Shown: piece by piece, positions 34,739-42,064 of the stretch | Position numbering within the stretch: the stretch's first letter is position 1 | Layout of the letters: each line of letters begins with the position of its first letter | Assembly: GCA_963762075.1 (NCBI GenBank) | Contig: CAVXJC010000006.1 | Coordinates: forward strand, 514,591 to 578,590 | Length of the DNA: 64,000 nucleotides | Direction: 5' to 3' | DNA from: JAOUEA01 sp963762075 | GTDB lineage: Bacteria > Actinomycetota > UBA4738 > HRBIN12 | Notes under the pieces: model-generated | Seen by the model: the letters and a program-made list of their open reading frames with translations, nothing else | The model's database searches: none | Told to the model about the DNA's origin: nothing | Position numbers and translations under genes: made by a program

Positions 34739-36025
34739 TTACGTCGAGGCCGCTGTACGCCCTGGGACTGCCTCCGGCTCGGCGAGCCGTCCGTCGCGCT
34801 CCGGATCTCGCGCTCCGCGAACGAACATGAACGCGATCGTGATGACCGCGCCGAGCACACCCGCGCCGATCAGCGTGGCATCGACGCCGAAGGCCGAGGC
34901 CAACGGTCCGACGATCGCGAACGAGAGCGGCACCCCCGCGATCGAGATCATCCAGTCGAGGCTGATCACGCGTCCGAGCAGATGCCGGGGGACGAGGCGC
35001 TGCAGCATCGTGTACCAGAGCACGACCAGCAGCGCGATCGATCCTTCCGCGATGAAGCCGAACACCATCGCCTGCCAGATCGCGGTCGCCACGCCGAAGC
35101 CTGCGGTCATCAGCATGCCAACGGCCCATGCCACGTACATGATGGTGAGCGGACGGCGCGGCAGGGTTCCCCGCTGACCCATCGTGAGGCCGACGAGCAC
35201 CGATCCGAGGCCGCCTGCGCCGAATACGAGTCCGAGCGCGATCTCGTCGCCGTGAAGATCGTTCGTCACCACGTAGGGCACCAGCACCTCCCACGGTCCC
35301 CAGACGCAGAGCAGGCTCACGGTGGCGGCGACCAAGGCTGCCCAGATCCACGTCTGACCGCGCACGTACCGGATGCCTTCGCCGATCTCGGCCCATAGAC
35401 CCGCTGATTCGCCTTCGTTCGAGACGTGCCTGGTTCGGATCGAGAAGATCATCGCTGCCGACCAAGCGAACGTGACGCCGTCGACGAGGAAGGCACCACC
35501 CACGCCGATGAGTCCGCTCAAGACACCACCGATGACAGGGCCGAGGAACAACATCGAAGCGGGGCGAACGATCTGCGCGAGGGAGTTCGCCTCGACGAGC
35601 AGGTCCTCCGGCACGATCGTCGGAAGGATCGACGAGAACGCCGGTTGGAAGATCGCCTGTCCGGCGCCGAACAAGACCACGAGCCCGAGGAGCAGGGGCA
35701 TCGTCAGCTCACCGGCGATCGACAGCAGGCCGATCGCGCTGATCGTTCCGAGTCGGATCAGGTCGCCGGCGATCATGAGCCGGCGCCGATCCAGCCGGTC
35801 GGAGAGGGCGCCACTCGCGAGCATCAGCACGACCTGTGGAGCGCTCCAGGCGAGTCCCACCATGGCCAGAGCGCTCGGGCCTTCCGATATCTCGAACACC
35901 TGCAACGCCATCGCCACGACGTAGATGCCGTCGCCGACCATCGAGACCGTCATGCCGATCCACAGCAGACGGAAATCGCGGATCGCGAGCGGACGAACGA
36001 CACCGAGTCGATGCAACTGGCTCAC
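34739..36025 (-). CDS. MFS transporter (drug-efflux-type)
   Basis: A 428-residue protein with 12 predicted transmembrane segments. The loop between helices 2 and 3 has G-A-L-S-D-R-L-D-R-R-R-L-M-I, the MFS signature, and the fold resembles macrolide-efflux (MefA-like) exporters. The start M-S-Q-L-H-R-L-G-V precedes the first helix by about 20 residues. Substrate cannot be inferred. The aldo/keto reductase follows 10 bases downstream. Confidence 0.85.
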   Translation of the reverse strand: MSQLHRLGVVRPLAIRDFRLLWIGMTVSMVGDGIYVVAMALQVFEISEGPSALAMVGLAWSAPQVVLMLASGALSDRLDRRRLMIAGDLIRLGTISAIGLLSIAGELTMPLLLGLVVLFGAGQAIFQPAFSSILPTIVPEDLLVEANSLAQIVRPASMLFLGPVIGGVLSGLIGVGGAFLVDGVTFAWSAAMIFSIRTRHVSNEGESAGLWAEIGEGIRYVRGQTWIWAALVAATVSLLCVWGPWEVLVPYVVTNDLHGDEIALGLVFGAGGLGSVLVGLTMGQRGTLPRRPLTIMYVAWAVGMLMTAGFGVATAIWQAMVFGFIAEGSIALLVVLWYTMLQRLVPRHLLGRVISLDWMISIAGVPLSFAIVGPLASAFGVDATLIGAGVLGAVITIAFMFVRGARDPERDGRLAEPEAVPGRTAAST

Positions 36026-36063
36026 GGTTCCGAGGCCCTCACGCTGTCGACCTTCCCGATCCC

Positions 36064-36573
36064 TCAGTCCCAGAGGTCGATCTGCGGCAGCCCCGAGAGC
36101 CCGAGCGTCTCGTTCAGCTCAGCGACGTGGTAGACGTCGTGGCTGAAGACCCGCTGGATCACCGAGCCGCGGGTGTATGTGCGCTCCTCATCGCCCCATG
36201 CGCGACGGATCTCCTCGTCGAGCATGTCCAGGGTCCATCGGTCGAGGCAGCCCTCGACGATGCGGAAGGTTGACTCGAGCGCCTCGACGAGCTGCCGGGC
36301 GTCGAGCACGTGCTCGAGGTCGTCGTCTCCCGGACAGTCGTACGCGGCGTTCGTGAAGCGCGTTGCCTCTGCGCCTGGCTCGCCGGCGAAGTCACAGAGC
36401 CAGAACACTCGCTGACAGGCGGCGTGGCCTATGCTCGCCCAGATCGGCCAGCGTTCGGGCGAGAGGCTGATAGCGAGATGTTCCTCGGTCATCGCCCCGA
36501 CGGAATCGCTGAGGAGCTTGTTGTACCAGGGCCACTTACTGAAGGCGGGGCGGATGATGGTGGACGTGCTCAT
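36064..36573 (-). CDS. DinB-like metal-dependent protein
   Basis: A 169-residue four-helix-bundle protein of the DinB/DUF664 type. Candidate metal-ligand histidines are in S-I-G-H-A-A-C-Q and F-S-H-D-V-Y-H-V-A-E-L, the usual H...HxxxH pattern. Related enzymes use bacillithiol or mycothiol, for example mycothiol-dependent isomerases, but no substrate can be assigned. I prefer ATG 36573 over 36585 because TATGGT lies 7 bases before it, the window's leaderless pattern. Confidence 0.78.
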   Translation of the reverse strand: MSTSTIIRPAFSKWPWYNKLLSDSVGAMTEEHLAISLSPERWPIWASIGHAACQRVFWLCDFAGEPGAEATRFTNAAYDCPGDDDLEHVLDARQLVEALESTFRIVEGCLDRWTLDMLDEEIRRAWGDEERTYTRGSVIQRVFSHDVYHVAELNETLGLSGLPQIDLWD

Positions 36574-36637
36574 GACGTGCACCATACGCTCCCGGCTGCG
36601 TGGGATACCCCTCGCTGCGGAGCCGCGCTGATGAACG

Positions 36638-36712
<75 letters not shown>

Positions 36713-36927
36713 GTTGTGCCTGGCAGCGCAGCATACCGGTCGGAGGAGGTCTCGGCCATGGCTGAGCATCTGACAGCCCCTGGGCCCGGAGGGCCGGCGG
36801 CGACTTTGGCCGCTTGACACGACAGGCAGGCGAGGGGCATGTTGATTGGATGAGTTGGTCCCCCCGGCCGGCTACACCCAGTTGGCTGTTCTGGCAGGGA
36901 ACCCATCACGAATGGAGGAGACATCGG

Positions 36928-37647
36928 ATGAGGTTTCGCTCGCTCGTCATCACGGCCCTGGCCATTGCATTCCTGTCACCCAGTTCGGCGCTGGCGAACC
37001 ACCGCAGCCGGCCGGCCGAGATCACCGCGCCGACCTGCAGGCTGCCCGAGTCTGATGCCGAGGCACTCGAGATACTGAGCAACTACTACCCCGGGTACTG
37101 GTGGGATCACACGGACCTGACGATCGCGGTCCAAGCCCACCCGAAAGCGACCAACAAGCAGGTGAGGGCGATCCATGGTGCCATCGAGACCTGGTCCGAC
37201 GTCCTGCTTTCCTGCTTCGACGGACTCATCACCCTGACGGATGTCACGGGGTCCGGGAACAATCCCCAGCAGGCTGCCGACATCGTCGTTCACTACGTCC
37301 CACGTGCCGGCGGTGTTGTCTTCGGCGGGTACGCGATCTGCGGCGCCCATGGATGCCCGAACATCCTCGTGCGTTCCGACCTTCCCCCAAGCCTCGAGCG
37401 CGATCCTTACGAACCCGAGTACCTCGGATGGGTGACACTCCACGAGATCGGACATGCGCTTGGACTTGGGCACGCGACCAACCTGCTCGAGAGCATCGAC
37501 CTGATGGGATATGGCTGGCCCGATCTGGGGGAACCGATCCTGTCCGACTGTGACATCGACGCTCTCGCCTTCGTGTTCGCATGGGCACTCGAGGGTAGCG
37601 ACCCTCATCCGCCAGCGGAGGGTCCCTACGATTGCTCACTCGACTGA
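36928..37647 (+). CDS. Secreted matrixin-type metalloprotease (M10)
   Basis: A 239-residue exported zinc peptidase. The ATG has GGAGGAG seven bases upstream and starts a signal peptide (M-R-F-R-S-L-V-I-T-A ... S-A-L-A-N). The metzincin site is H172-E-I-G-H176-A-L-G-L-G-H182 and the Met-turn is L-M193-G-Y-G. No pro-peptide cysteine switch or hemopexin domain is seen; several cysteines suggest disulfides. Lower-GC codons and a much stronger ribosome site than its neighbours hint at high expression. Its end overlaps the convergent arsC by 12 bases. Confidence 0.9.
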   Translation: MRFRSLVITALAIAFLSPSSALANHRSRPAEITAPTCRLPESDAEALEILSNYYPGYWWDHTDLTIAVQAHPKATNKQVRAIHGAIETWSDVLLSCFDGLITLTDVTGSGNNPQQAADIVVHYVPRAGGVVFGGYAICGAHGCPNILVRSDLPPSLERDPYEPEYLGWVTLHEIGHALGLGHATNLLESIDLMGYGWPDLGEPILSDCDIDALAFVFAWALEGSDPHPPAEGPYDCSLD

Positions 37648-38079
37648 TCCCCTGTCGAGCAGGCGTCCTTGCCCCGAGGGGCCAACCAGTTCGTCCACCA
37701 AGAGCCTGACGCGGCCGTCGATCTCATCGCGGATCGGTCGTATCTCTGAGACGGACTTTCCTGCTGGGTCGGGTAGCTCCCAGTCCAGGTAACGCTTGCC
37801 GGTGAAGATCGGGCAGGCGTCGCCGCATCCCATCGTGATGACGACATCAGCAGCCTGGACGACTTCGGTGGTGAGCGGTTTCGGGAACTCCTTCGAGAGA
37901 TCAAGGCCGATCTCATCCATGACCGCGATGACGGCCGGGTTGATCTCATCGGCGGGAGTGCTTCCGGCCGATCGTACCTGCACTCGACCCTGCGCGTGAT
38001 GGTCGAGCAATGCCGCTGCCATCTGGGAGCGTCCGGCGTTGTGTACGCACACGAAGAGGACCTCAGGGACTTCCTTCAC
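37636..38079 (-). CDS. arsC: Arsenate reductase (low-molecular-weight phosphatase fold)
   Basis: ArsC reduces arsenate to arsenite. The 147-residue protein has the P-loop C11-V-H-N-A-G-R17-S with the nucleophilic Cys, the D-P motif (L-P-D-P-A-G-K-S) and further cysteines C85 and C89 in G-C-G-D-A-C-P, placed like the redox relay cysteines of thioredoxin-linked ArsC; a mycothiol-linked route is also possible in actinobacteria. It is the third gene of arsR-arsM-arsC, starting 10 bases after arsM. No arsenite efflux pump is encoded nearby. Confidence 0.92.
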   Translation of the reverse strand: MKEVPEVLFVCVHNAGRSQMAAALLDHHAQGRVQVRSAGSTPADEINPAVIAVMDEIGLDLSKEFPKPLTTEVVQAADVVITMGCGDACPIFTGKRYLDWELPDPAGKSVSEIRPIRDEIDGRVRLLVDELVGPSGQGRLLDRGSVE

Positions 38080-38089
38080 GCCGATCCCC

Positions 38090-38842
38090 TCAGGCTGTGG
38101 CCTTCGTCGCTCGGATGTTCGCTCCGTAGATCTCCTCGGCGAGTTCGTGGGTCACGTCGATGCCGACATCTGTGAACCCCGCGCGCATCAGGCCCTCGGA
38201 GTACTCAGACATCGTCAGCGCCCCAGCGATGCACCCGACGTAGCTCCCGCGTGTGGCGCGTTCGGCTTCGCTCAGACCGTCTGCCGCAACGACGTCGCTG
38301 ACGCCGACTCGTCCACCGGGACGCAACACTCTGAAGATCTCCTCGAGCACCCTCGTCTTGTCGGTCGACAGATTGATCACGCAGTTGGAGATGACGACGT
38401 CGACGGATGCATCCGGGAGAGGGATGTCTTCGATGTAGCCCTTCAGGAACTCGACGTTCGTCGCTTCGGCCTTCGCAGCGTTCGCCTTGGCCAGCGCGAG
38501 CATCTCGTCAGTCATGTCGAGGCCGTATGCCTTGCCGTCCGGGCCAACCCGCGTCGCCGAAAGGAGGACGTCGATCCCGCCTCCCGAGCCGAGGTCGAGG
38601 ACGGTCTCGCCCTCATGCAGGTCAGCGACCATCGTCGGGTTGCCACATCCAAGGCTCGCGAGGACGGCGTCATCAGGCAATCCTGCCCTTTGGGTCCGGT
38701 CGTACAGCACGTGGCCCAAGCCCTTGCCGGGCTCGAAACATCCCGCTTCATCCTCATCCCAGTCGTTCGCTGCAAAGCCGTCCTCCACCGCCTTCGCGGC
38801 AACGGCGTAGCGATCCCGGACACGCTCCCGAAGCTCGCTCAT
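38090..38842 (-). CDS. arsM: Arsenite S-adenosylmethionine methyltransferase
   Basis: ArsM methylates As(III), producing less retained or volatile species. The 250-residue protein has SAM motif V-L-D-L-G-S-G-G-G-I-D (81-91) and the three cysteines that bind arsenic in characterised ArsM: C66 (L-G-C-G-N-P), C154 (S-N-C-V-I-N-L) and C204 (Y-V-G-C-I-A-G). The ATG overlaps the arsR stop (ATGA) with GAGGAAGG before it. With ArsC it gives an arsenate to methylarsenic route in one operon. Confidence 0.93.
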   Translation of the reverse strand: MSELRERVRDRYAVAAKAVEDGFAANDWDEDEAGCFEPGKGLGHVLYDRTQRAGLPDDAVLASLGCGNPTMVADLHEGETVLDLGSGGGIDVLLSATRVGPDGKAYGLDMTDEMLALAKANAAKAEATNVEFLKGYIEDIPLPDASVDVVISNCVINLSTDKTRVLEEIFRVLRPGGRVGVSDVVAADGLSEAERATRGSYVGCIAGALTMSEYSEGLMRAGFTDVGIDVTHELAEEIYGANIRATKATA

Positions 38843-39207
38843 CCTGCCTTCCTCCCTCTCGATGGCTCGATCGGCTCCGCGAGCGCCGATCGGAGGAGCT
38901 CGATCGGCTCGGGCTGGAGCCAGTAGAAGACCCACCGGCCGCGTTGCTCCCGACCCAGGAGACCAGCCTCCGTCAGCACCTTCAGGTGATGGCTCACGGT
39001 CGGTTGTGACAACCCGATCGGGGCCGTGAGATCGCAGACACACGCCTCACCATTCGGGTTCGCGCCTATCAAGCTCAACAAGCGCAGCCGCGCCGGGTCC
39101 GCGAGGACCCGCAGAGCCGCCGCGAGTCGGTCGGCCTCGTCCTCACCCAGGGGAGCGGCGAGGACTTGGGGGCAACATTCGGCATCGATGACGGCGATCT
39201 CTCTCAT
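38839..39207 (-). CDS. arsR: ArsR/SmtB-family arsenic repressor
   Basis: A 122-residue winged-helix repressor. The recognition helix is Q-P-T-V-S-H-H-L-K-V-L-T-E-A-G, and cysteines are C56-V-C58 in the E-A-C-V-C-D-L sensor motif plus an N-terminal pair C11-C12, together able to form a three-coordinate As(III) site. It leads the arsR-arsM-arsC operon. The predicted transcript starts at its own ATG (leaderless), and one of two matched operators overlaps its -10 element. Confidence 0.94.
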   Translation of the reverse strand: MREIAVIDAECCPQVLAAPLGEDEADRLAAALRVLADPARLRLLSLIGANPNGEACVCDLTAPIGLSQPTVSHHLKVLTEAGLLGREQRGRWVFYWLQPEPIELLRSALAEPIEPSRGRKAG

Positions 39208-39213
39208 GGGAAT

Positions 39214-39242
39214 ATATTGACGGCAGTCGATTCATCTGTCAA
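39214..39242 (-). promoter_or_regulatory. arsR promoter
   Basis: On the minus strand, TTGACA (39242-39237), a 17-base spacer and CAATAT (39219-39214) form the best sigma-70-type promoter in the window. Seven bases further is the arsR ATG, so the mRNA would have essentially no leader. Confidence 0.75.
39216..39231. promoter_or_regulatory. ArsR operator candidate A
   Basis: ATTGAC-GGCA-GTCGAT is an imperfect 16-bp palindrome covering the arsR -10 element. It shares the pattern ATYGAC-N4-RTCGAT with site B, whose centre is exactly 30 bp away. Confidence 0.65.
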
Positions 39243-39245
39243 CGT

Positions 39246-39261
39246 ATCGACGCCCATCGAT
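39246..39261. promoter_or_regulatory. ArsR operator candidate B
   Basis: ATCGAC-GCCC-ATCGAT, same pattern as site A. It lies just upstream of the arsR -35 element and 23 bp before the start codon of the divergent Cys-rich peptide gene, so it could control both directions. Confidence 0.65.
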
Positions 39262-39283
39262 TACTCGAAAGGAGGGGTGCTTG

Positions 39284-39334
39284 ATGAACGAGCCGTGCTG
39301 CCCCGAGGATTGTTGCCCGTCGGGCTGCTGCTGA
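39284..39334 (+). CDS. 16-residue Cys-pair micropeptide (metallothionein-like), divergent from arsR
   Basis: The encoded peptide is MNEPCCPEDCCPSGCC: six cysteines in three adjacent pairs spaced by 3-4 residues. Translation is strongly supported: AAAGGAGG (39268-39275) is a full anti-Shine-Dalgarno match 8 bases before the ATG, one of the best ribosome sites in the window where many genes are leaderless. The unit lies between an ArsR operator and a perfect GC hairpin 10 bases after the stop. Vicinal thiols bind As(III) tightly, so an arsenite-chelating or donor role is a natural inference; it is not a family I can name. Confidence 0.72.
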   Translation: MNEPCCPEDCCPSGCC

Positions 39335-39344
39335 CGCCGGCGAA

Positions 39345-39371
39345 GGGGAGGGGCCCGTCGAGCCCCTCCCC
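39345..39371 (+). terminator. Terminator-like hairpin after the Cys-pair peptide gene
   Basis: GGGGAGGGGC and GCCCCTCCCC form a perfect 10-bp stem with a 7-base loop (CCGTCGA), starting 10 bases after the micropeptide stop. A T-poor tail follows, as is usual for high-GC genomes. Confidence 0.7.
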
Positions 39372-39490
39372 GTTCAGCCCTCCCGGCTCGCCTGGTTCTC
39401 CTCTCAACCTCATCCACCGCCTCCCACCAGACCGGGAGCGGATGGGAATGGCTGGCTCGACCACACCGTCACCAGGGGTTAACGTTGCCC

Positions 39491-39907
39491 ATGACCTCTA
39501 CGGTGAAGGGGAGCGGGACATCGGACGATCCCTGGGTTCTGCAGACGCCGAGCCTTCAGGGCGAGTTCCAGATGGTCCGGGATCCCGATGCTGATCCTCC
39601 GGCGCTCGTGTGCACCGTGGGCTCGACTGAGCTCCGGTACCACCTTCGAGCGATCGAGGATCTGCGCACGATGCTCGTCGAGCGTGGCGACTGGGTGCCG
39701 CTCGGTAGTGCCGATGAGCAGAAGCCCGCGAAGGAAGGCACCGTCGAGGCGTGGGCACGCGACCCCGACAATCCGGTCGGCGGGTGGTACGGACTCAAGA
39801 AGGGCCTTCGCGGTCGATTCGGGAACTACGTGCCGCCGGTGCTCGAGGTGATGGGGCTCGCCGAGGTGGAGCACAACGCTCGCAACAACCGCATGCGATC
39901 CCTCTGA
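39491..39907 (+). CDS. Conserved protein of unknown function
   Basis: A 138-residue soluble protein without signal peptide or membrane helix. It begins with a G-S-G-T-S-D-D-P-W-V-L motif and has a basic, Trp/Gly-rich centre (G-G-W-Y-G-L-K-K-G-L-R-G-R-F-G-N-Y-V-P-P) and N-A-R-N-N-R near the end; these look conserved rather than random, but I cannot name the family. TAACGT lies 5 bases before the ATG with TCGACC 17 bases before it, so it probably starts a leaderless transcript of its own and is not part of the ars unit. Confidence 0.75.
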   Translation: MTSTVKGSGTSDDPWVLQTPSLQGEFQMVRDPDADPPALVCTVGSTELRYHLRAIEDLRTMLVERGDWVPLGSADEQKPAKEGTVEAWARDPDNPVGGWYGLKKGLRGRFGNYVPPVLEVMGLAEVEHNARNNRMRSL

Positions 39908-40059
39908 TCCACACAGCCGGCTGGTGGGACGGCCACCTTGACCTGCCGAACACGTACGCCCCTGCATCGTTGGGTGTGCGCTCACCTGCACCCCCGTGGG
40001 CTTAGGCCCCGGTCGGCGCCCGACTGACGGTTACGGCGTGTCGTGCCAGGCTGTCCGGC

Positions 40060-40524
40060 ATGACGAAACTCGAGGCAGGAGACGCCGCTCCCACGTTCGC
40101 ACTGAGCGACCAGCACGGCGAGACCGTTCGGCTCGAGGACTTCAAGGGACGGAAGCTGCTCGTCTACTTCTACCCGGAAGCCGACACCCCCGGATGCACC
40201 ACGCAATCGTGCGACGTTCGCGACCATCGTCAAGAGTTCGCGCAGCTGGGCGTCGATGTCGTGGGCATATCTCCTGACCGGCCCGAGAAACAGCTCGCGT
40301 TCGACGAGAAGTTCTCGCTCGGCTTCCCGCTCCTCGCCGACACGGACCACTCCGTCGCCGAGGAATGGGGAACCTGGGGCGAAAAGAAGCTCTACGGCAA
40401 GACGTACATCGGCCTCACCCGATCGTCGTTCCTGATCGACGAGCGGGGCCGGGTGCAGGAGGCCTGGTACAGGGTGAAGGCGGACCAGACCGTGCCGAAG
40501 GCGAAGGACGCCCTCGCGGGCTGA
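40060..40524 (+). CDS. bcp: Thioredoxin-dependent thiol peroxidase (BCP/PrxQ peroxiredoxin)
   Basis: A 154-residue peroxiredoxin that reduces hydroperoxides. Peroxidatic C46 is in A-D-T-P-G-C-T-T-Q-S and resolving C51 in S-C-D-V-R-D, the close spacing of the alpha2-type BCP/PrxQ subgroup; the active-site Arg lies further on in the R-S-S-F-L-I-D region. Single-gene unit as far as can be seen. Confidence 0.93.
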   Translation: MTKLEAGDAAPTFALSDQHGETVRLEDFKGRKLLVYFYPEADTPGCTTQSCDVRDHRQEFAQLGVDVVGISPDRPEKQLAFDEKFSLGFPLLADTDHSVAEEWGTWGEKKLYGKTYIGLTRSSFLIDERGRVQEAWYRVKADQTVPKAKDALAG

Positions 40525-40566
40525 CCGAGGGAACCCTCGAAGGCTCGATCGCGTCACCTCTCACGA

Positions 40567-41901
40567 ATGGTGATGCCACATCGGGCCCTCGGTGGCCCCC
40601 GAGGGGTCGTGTCGGTCTTCGCCCTGGTGCTCCTCGCGTCGGGCTGCGACGGCGGACCCTCCCGGCCGTCGGTCTCCGCGACGATCACGCCTTCGTCACC
40701 GAGGGCGTCCGCTCCTGCATCGTCTCCCACAACCGAACCCGACAGCCGCTCCGGCACGGTGTGGCCGATCAAGCATGTCGTGTTCCTGGTCAAGGAGAAC
40801 CGAACCTTCGACAACCTCTTCGGCACGTTCCCGGGTGCCGACGGCGTCTCGTTCGGCTTCGACGACGGCAAGCGACGACCACTCACCCGGGGAACCGACG
40901 GAAGCATCGGCTCCGAGGACATCGCCCACTGCTACGAGTGCTCCCTTGCGGCATGGAATCACGGTGAGATGGACGGGTTCAACCAGGACGCCACCACAGA
41001 TCGGTGGGCCTACACGCAGCTCAGGCGGTCGCAGCTTCCGAACTACTGGCACTGGGCCGAGAAGTTCGTCCTCGCGGATCGGTTCTTCTCCTCCGCCCAG
41101 GGGCCGTCGTTCCCGAACCACCTGTACACCATCGCGGCGCAGTCGGGTGGCGCACACGACAACCCCCGAAGGCATGGTGCCTTCCGCTCCAGCAACACGT
41201 TCGGATGCGACGCGCCCAAGGGGCAGACCGTGACGGTCGTCGACAGCGAAGGCAAGGAACGACAAGTACGGCCGTGCTTCGAGTTCCGGACCGAAGGCGA
41301 CCTCTTGAACGACGCCGGCATCGATTGGGCGTACTACGCCGCCGAACCTGACCAGCTCGGCTACATCTGGTCGGCCTACGCCGCGATCGGTCACATCCGG
41401 GAAACGCGCCAGTGGAAGGAGCACATCCTTCCTGTCGACCGCTTGATCGCTGATATCGACAGGGATCGACTGCCCCCGATCACCTGGATCTCACCTCGGT
41501 ACGAGGTCTCGGAGCATCCGCAGTTCAGCTTCTGCGCCGGCGAGAACTGGTCCACGCAGGTGATCAACGCCATCATGCGGAGCCCGATGTGGAAGAACAC
41601 TGCCATCTTCGTGACGTGGGACGACTACGGCGGCTTCTACGATCACGTGGCGCCGCCGCAGGTCGACGACTTCGGGTTCGGCATACGGGTCCCCTTGCTC
41701 GTGATCTCGCCCTATGCGCTGAAGGGTGTGATCGATCATCGCCTCGGAGAGTTCTCGAGCGTGCTGCGGTTCATCGAGGACAACTGGCGGCTCGGACGGC
41801 TCACCGGGCGTGATCGGTCGGCGAAGAACCTCTCGTACGACTTCGATTTCACACAAGAGCCTCGGCCGCCCGATCCGTTGCCGCTTCGCACCGATTGCTA
41901 G
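40567..41901 (+). CDS. Lipoprotein phosphoesterase (phospholipase C / acid phosphatase AcpA-like)
   Basis: A 444-residue protein of the phosphoesterase family PF04185 (phospholipases C and AcpA-like acid phosphatases). The N-terminus is a lipoprotein signal (L-V-L-L-A-S-G-C-D) followed by a Ser/Pro/Thr linker. The family motif V-K-E-N-R-T-F-D-N-L-F-G lies at about residues 75-86, with G-P-S-F-P-N-H in the active-site loop and T-W-D-D-Y-G-G-F-Y-D-H-V near the end supplying metal ligands. Whether lipid or phosphomonoester is the substrate is unknown. ATG 40567 or 40573 are both possible. Confidence 0.87.
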   Translation: MVMPHRALGGPRGVVSVFALVLLASGCDGGPSRPSVSATITPSSPRASAPASSPTTEPDSRSGTVWPIKHVVFLVKENRTFDNLFGTFPGADGVSFGFDDGKRRPLTRGTDGSIGSEDIAHCYECSLAAWNHGEMDGFNQDATTDRWAYTQLRRSQLPNYWHWAEKFVLADRFFSSAQGPSFPNHLYTIAAQSGGAHDNPRRHGAFRSSNTFGCDAPKGQTVTVVDSEGKERQVRPCFEFRTEGDLLNDAGIDWAYYAAEPDQLGYIWSAYAAIGHIRETRQWKEHILPVDRLIADIDRDRLPPITWISPRYEVSEHPQFSFCAGENWSTQVINAIMRSPMWKNTAIFVTWDDYGGFYDHVAPPQVDDFGFGIRVPLLVISPYALKGVIDHRLGEFSSVLRFIEDNWRLGRLTGRDRSAKNLSYDFDFTQEPRPPDPLPLRTDC

Positions 41902-41924
41902 CCGGCAGATCGACATCGAGCCCG

Positions 41925-42013
41925 CGGAGACGGTGAGATTCGAACTCACGAGGGAGTGTTACCCCCCTAACCGCTTAGCAGGCGGCTCCTTTCGGCCTCT
42001 CAGGCACGTCTCC
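41925..42013 (-). tRNA. tRNA-Ser (anticodon GCT)
   Basis: An 89-nt class II tRNA with acceptor stem GGAGACG/CGTCTCC, discriminator G, long variable arm, T-loop GTTCGAATC and anticodon loop CTGCTAA. CCA is not encoded. Confidence 0.96.
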
Positions 42014-42051
42014 GTCGATGATTCTAGCGGCGCTGCCTGTGGGCTCGCGGG

Positions 42052-42057
42052 TACGCT
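42052..42057 (+). promoter_or_regulatory. -10 element, leaderless start of oxidoreductase gene
   Basis: TACGCT followed by 7 bases and the ATG at 42065; no ribosome site is present. It lies just upstream of the divergent tRNA-Ser gene. Confidence 0.5.
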
Positions 42058-42064
42058 TCGCGCG

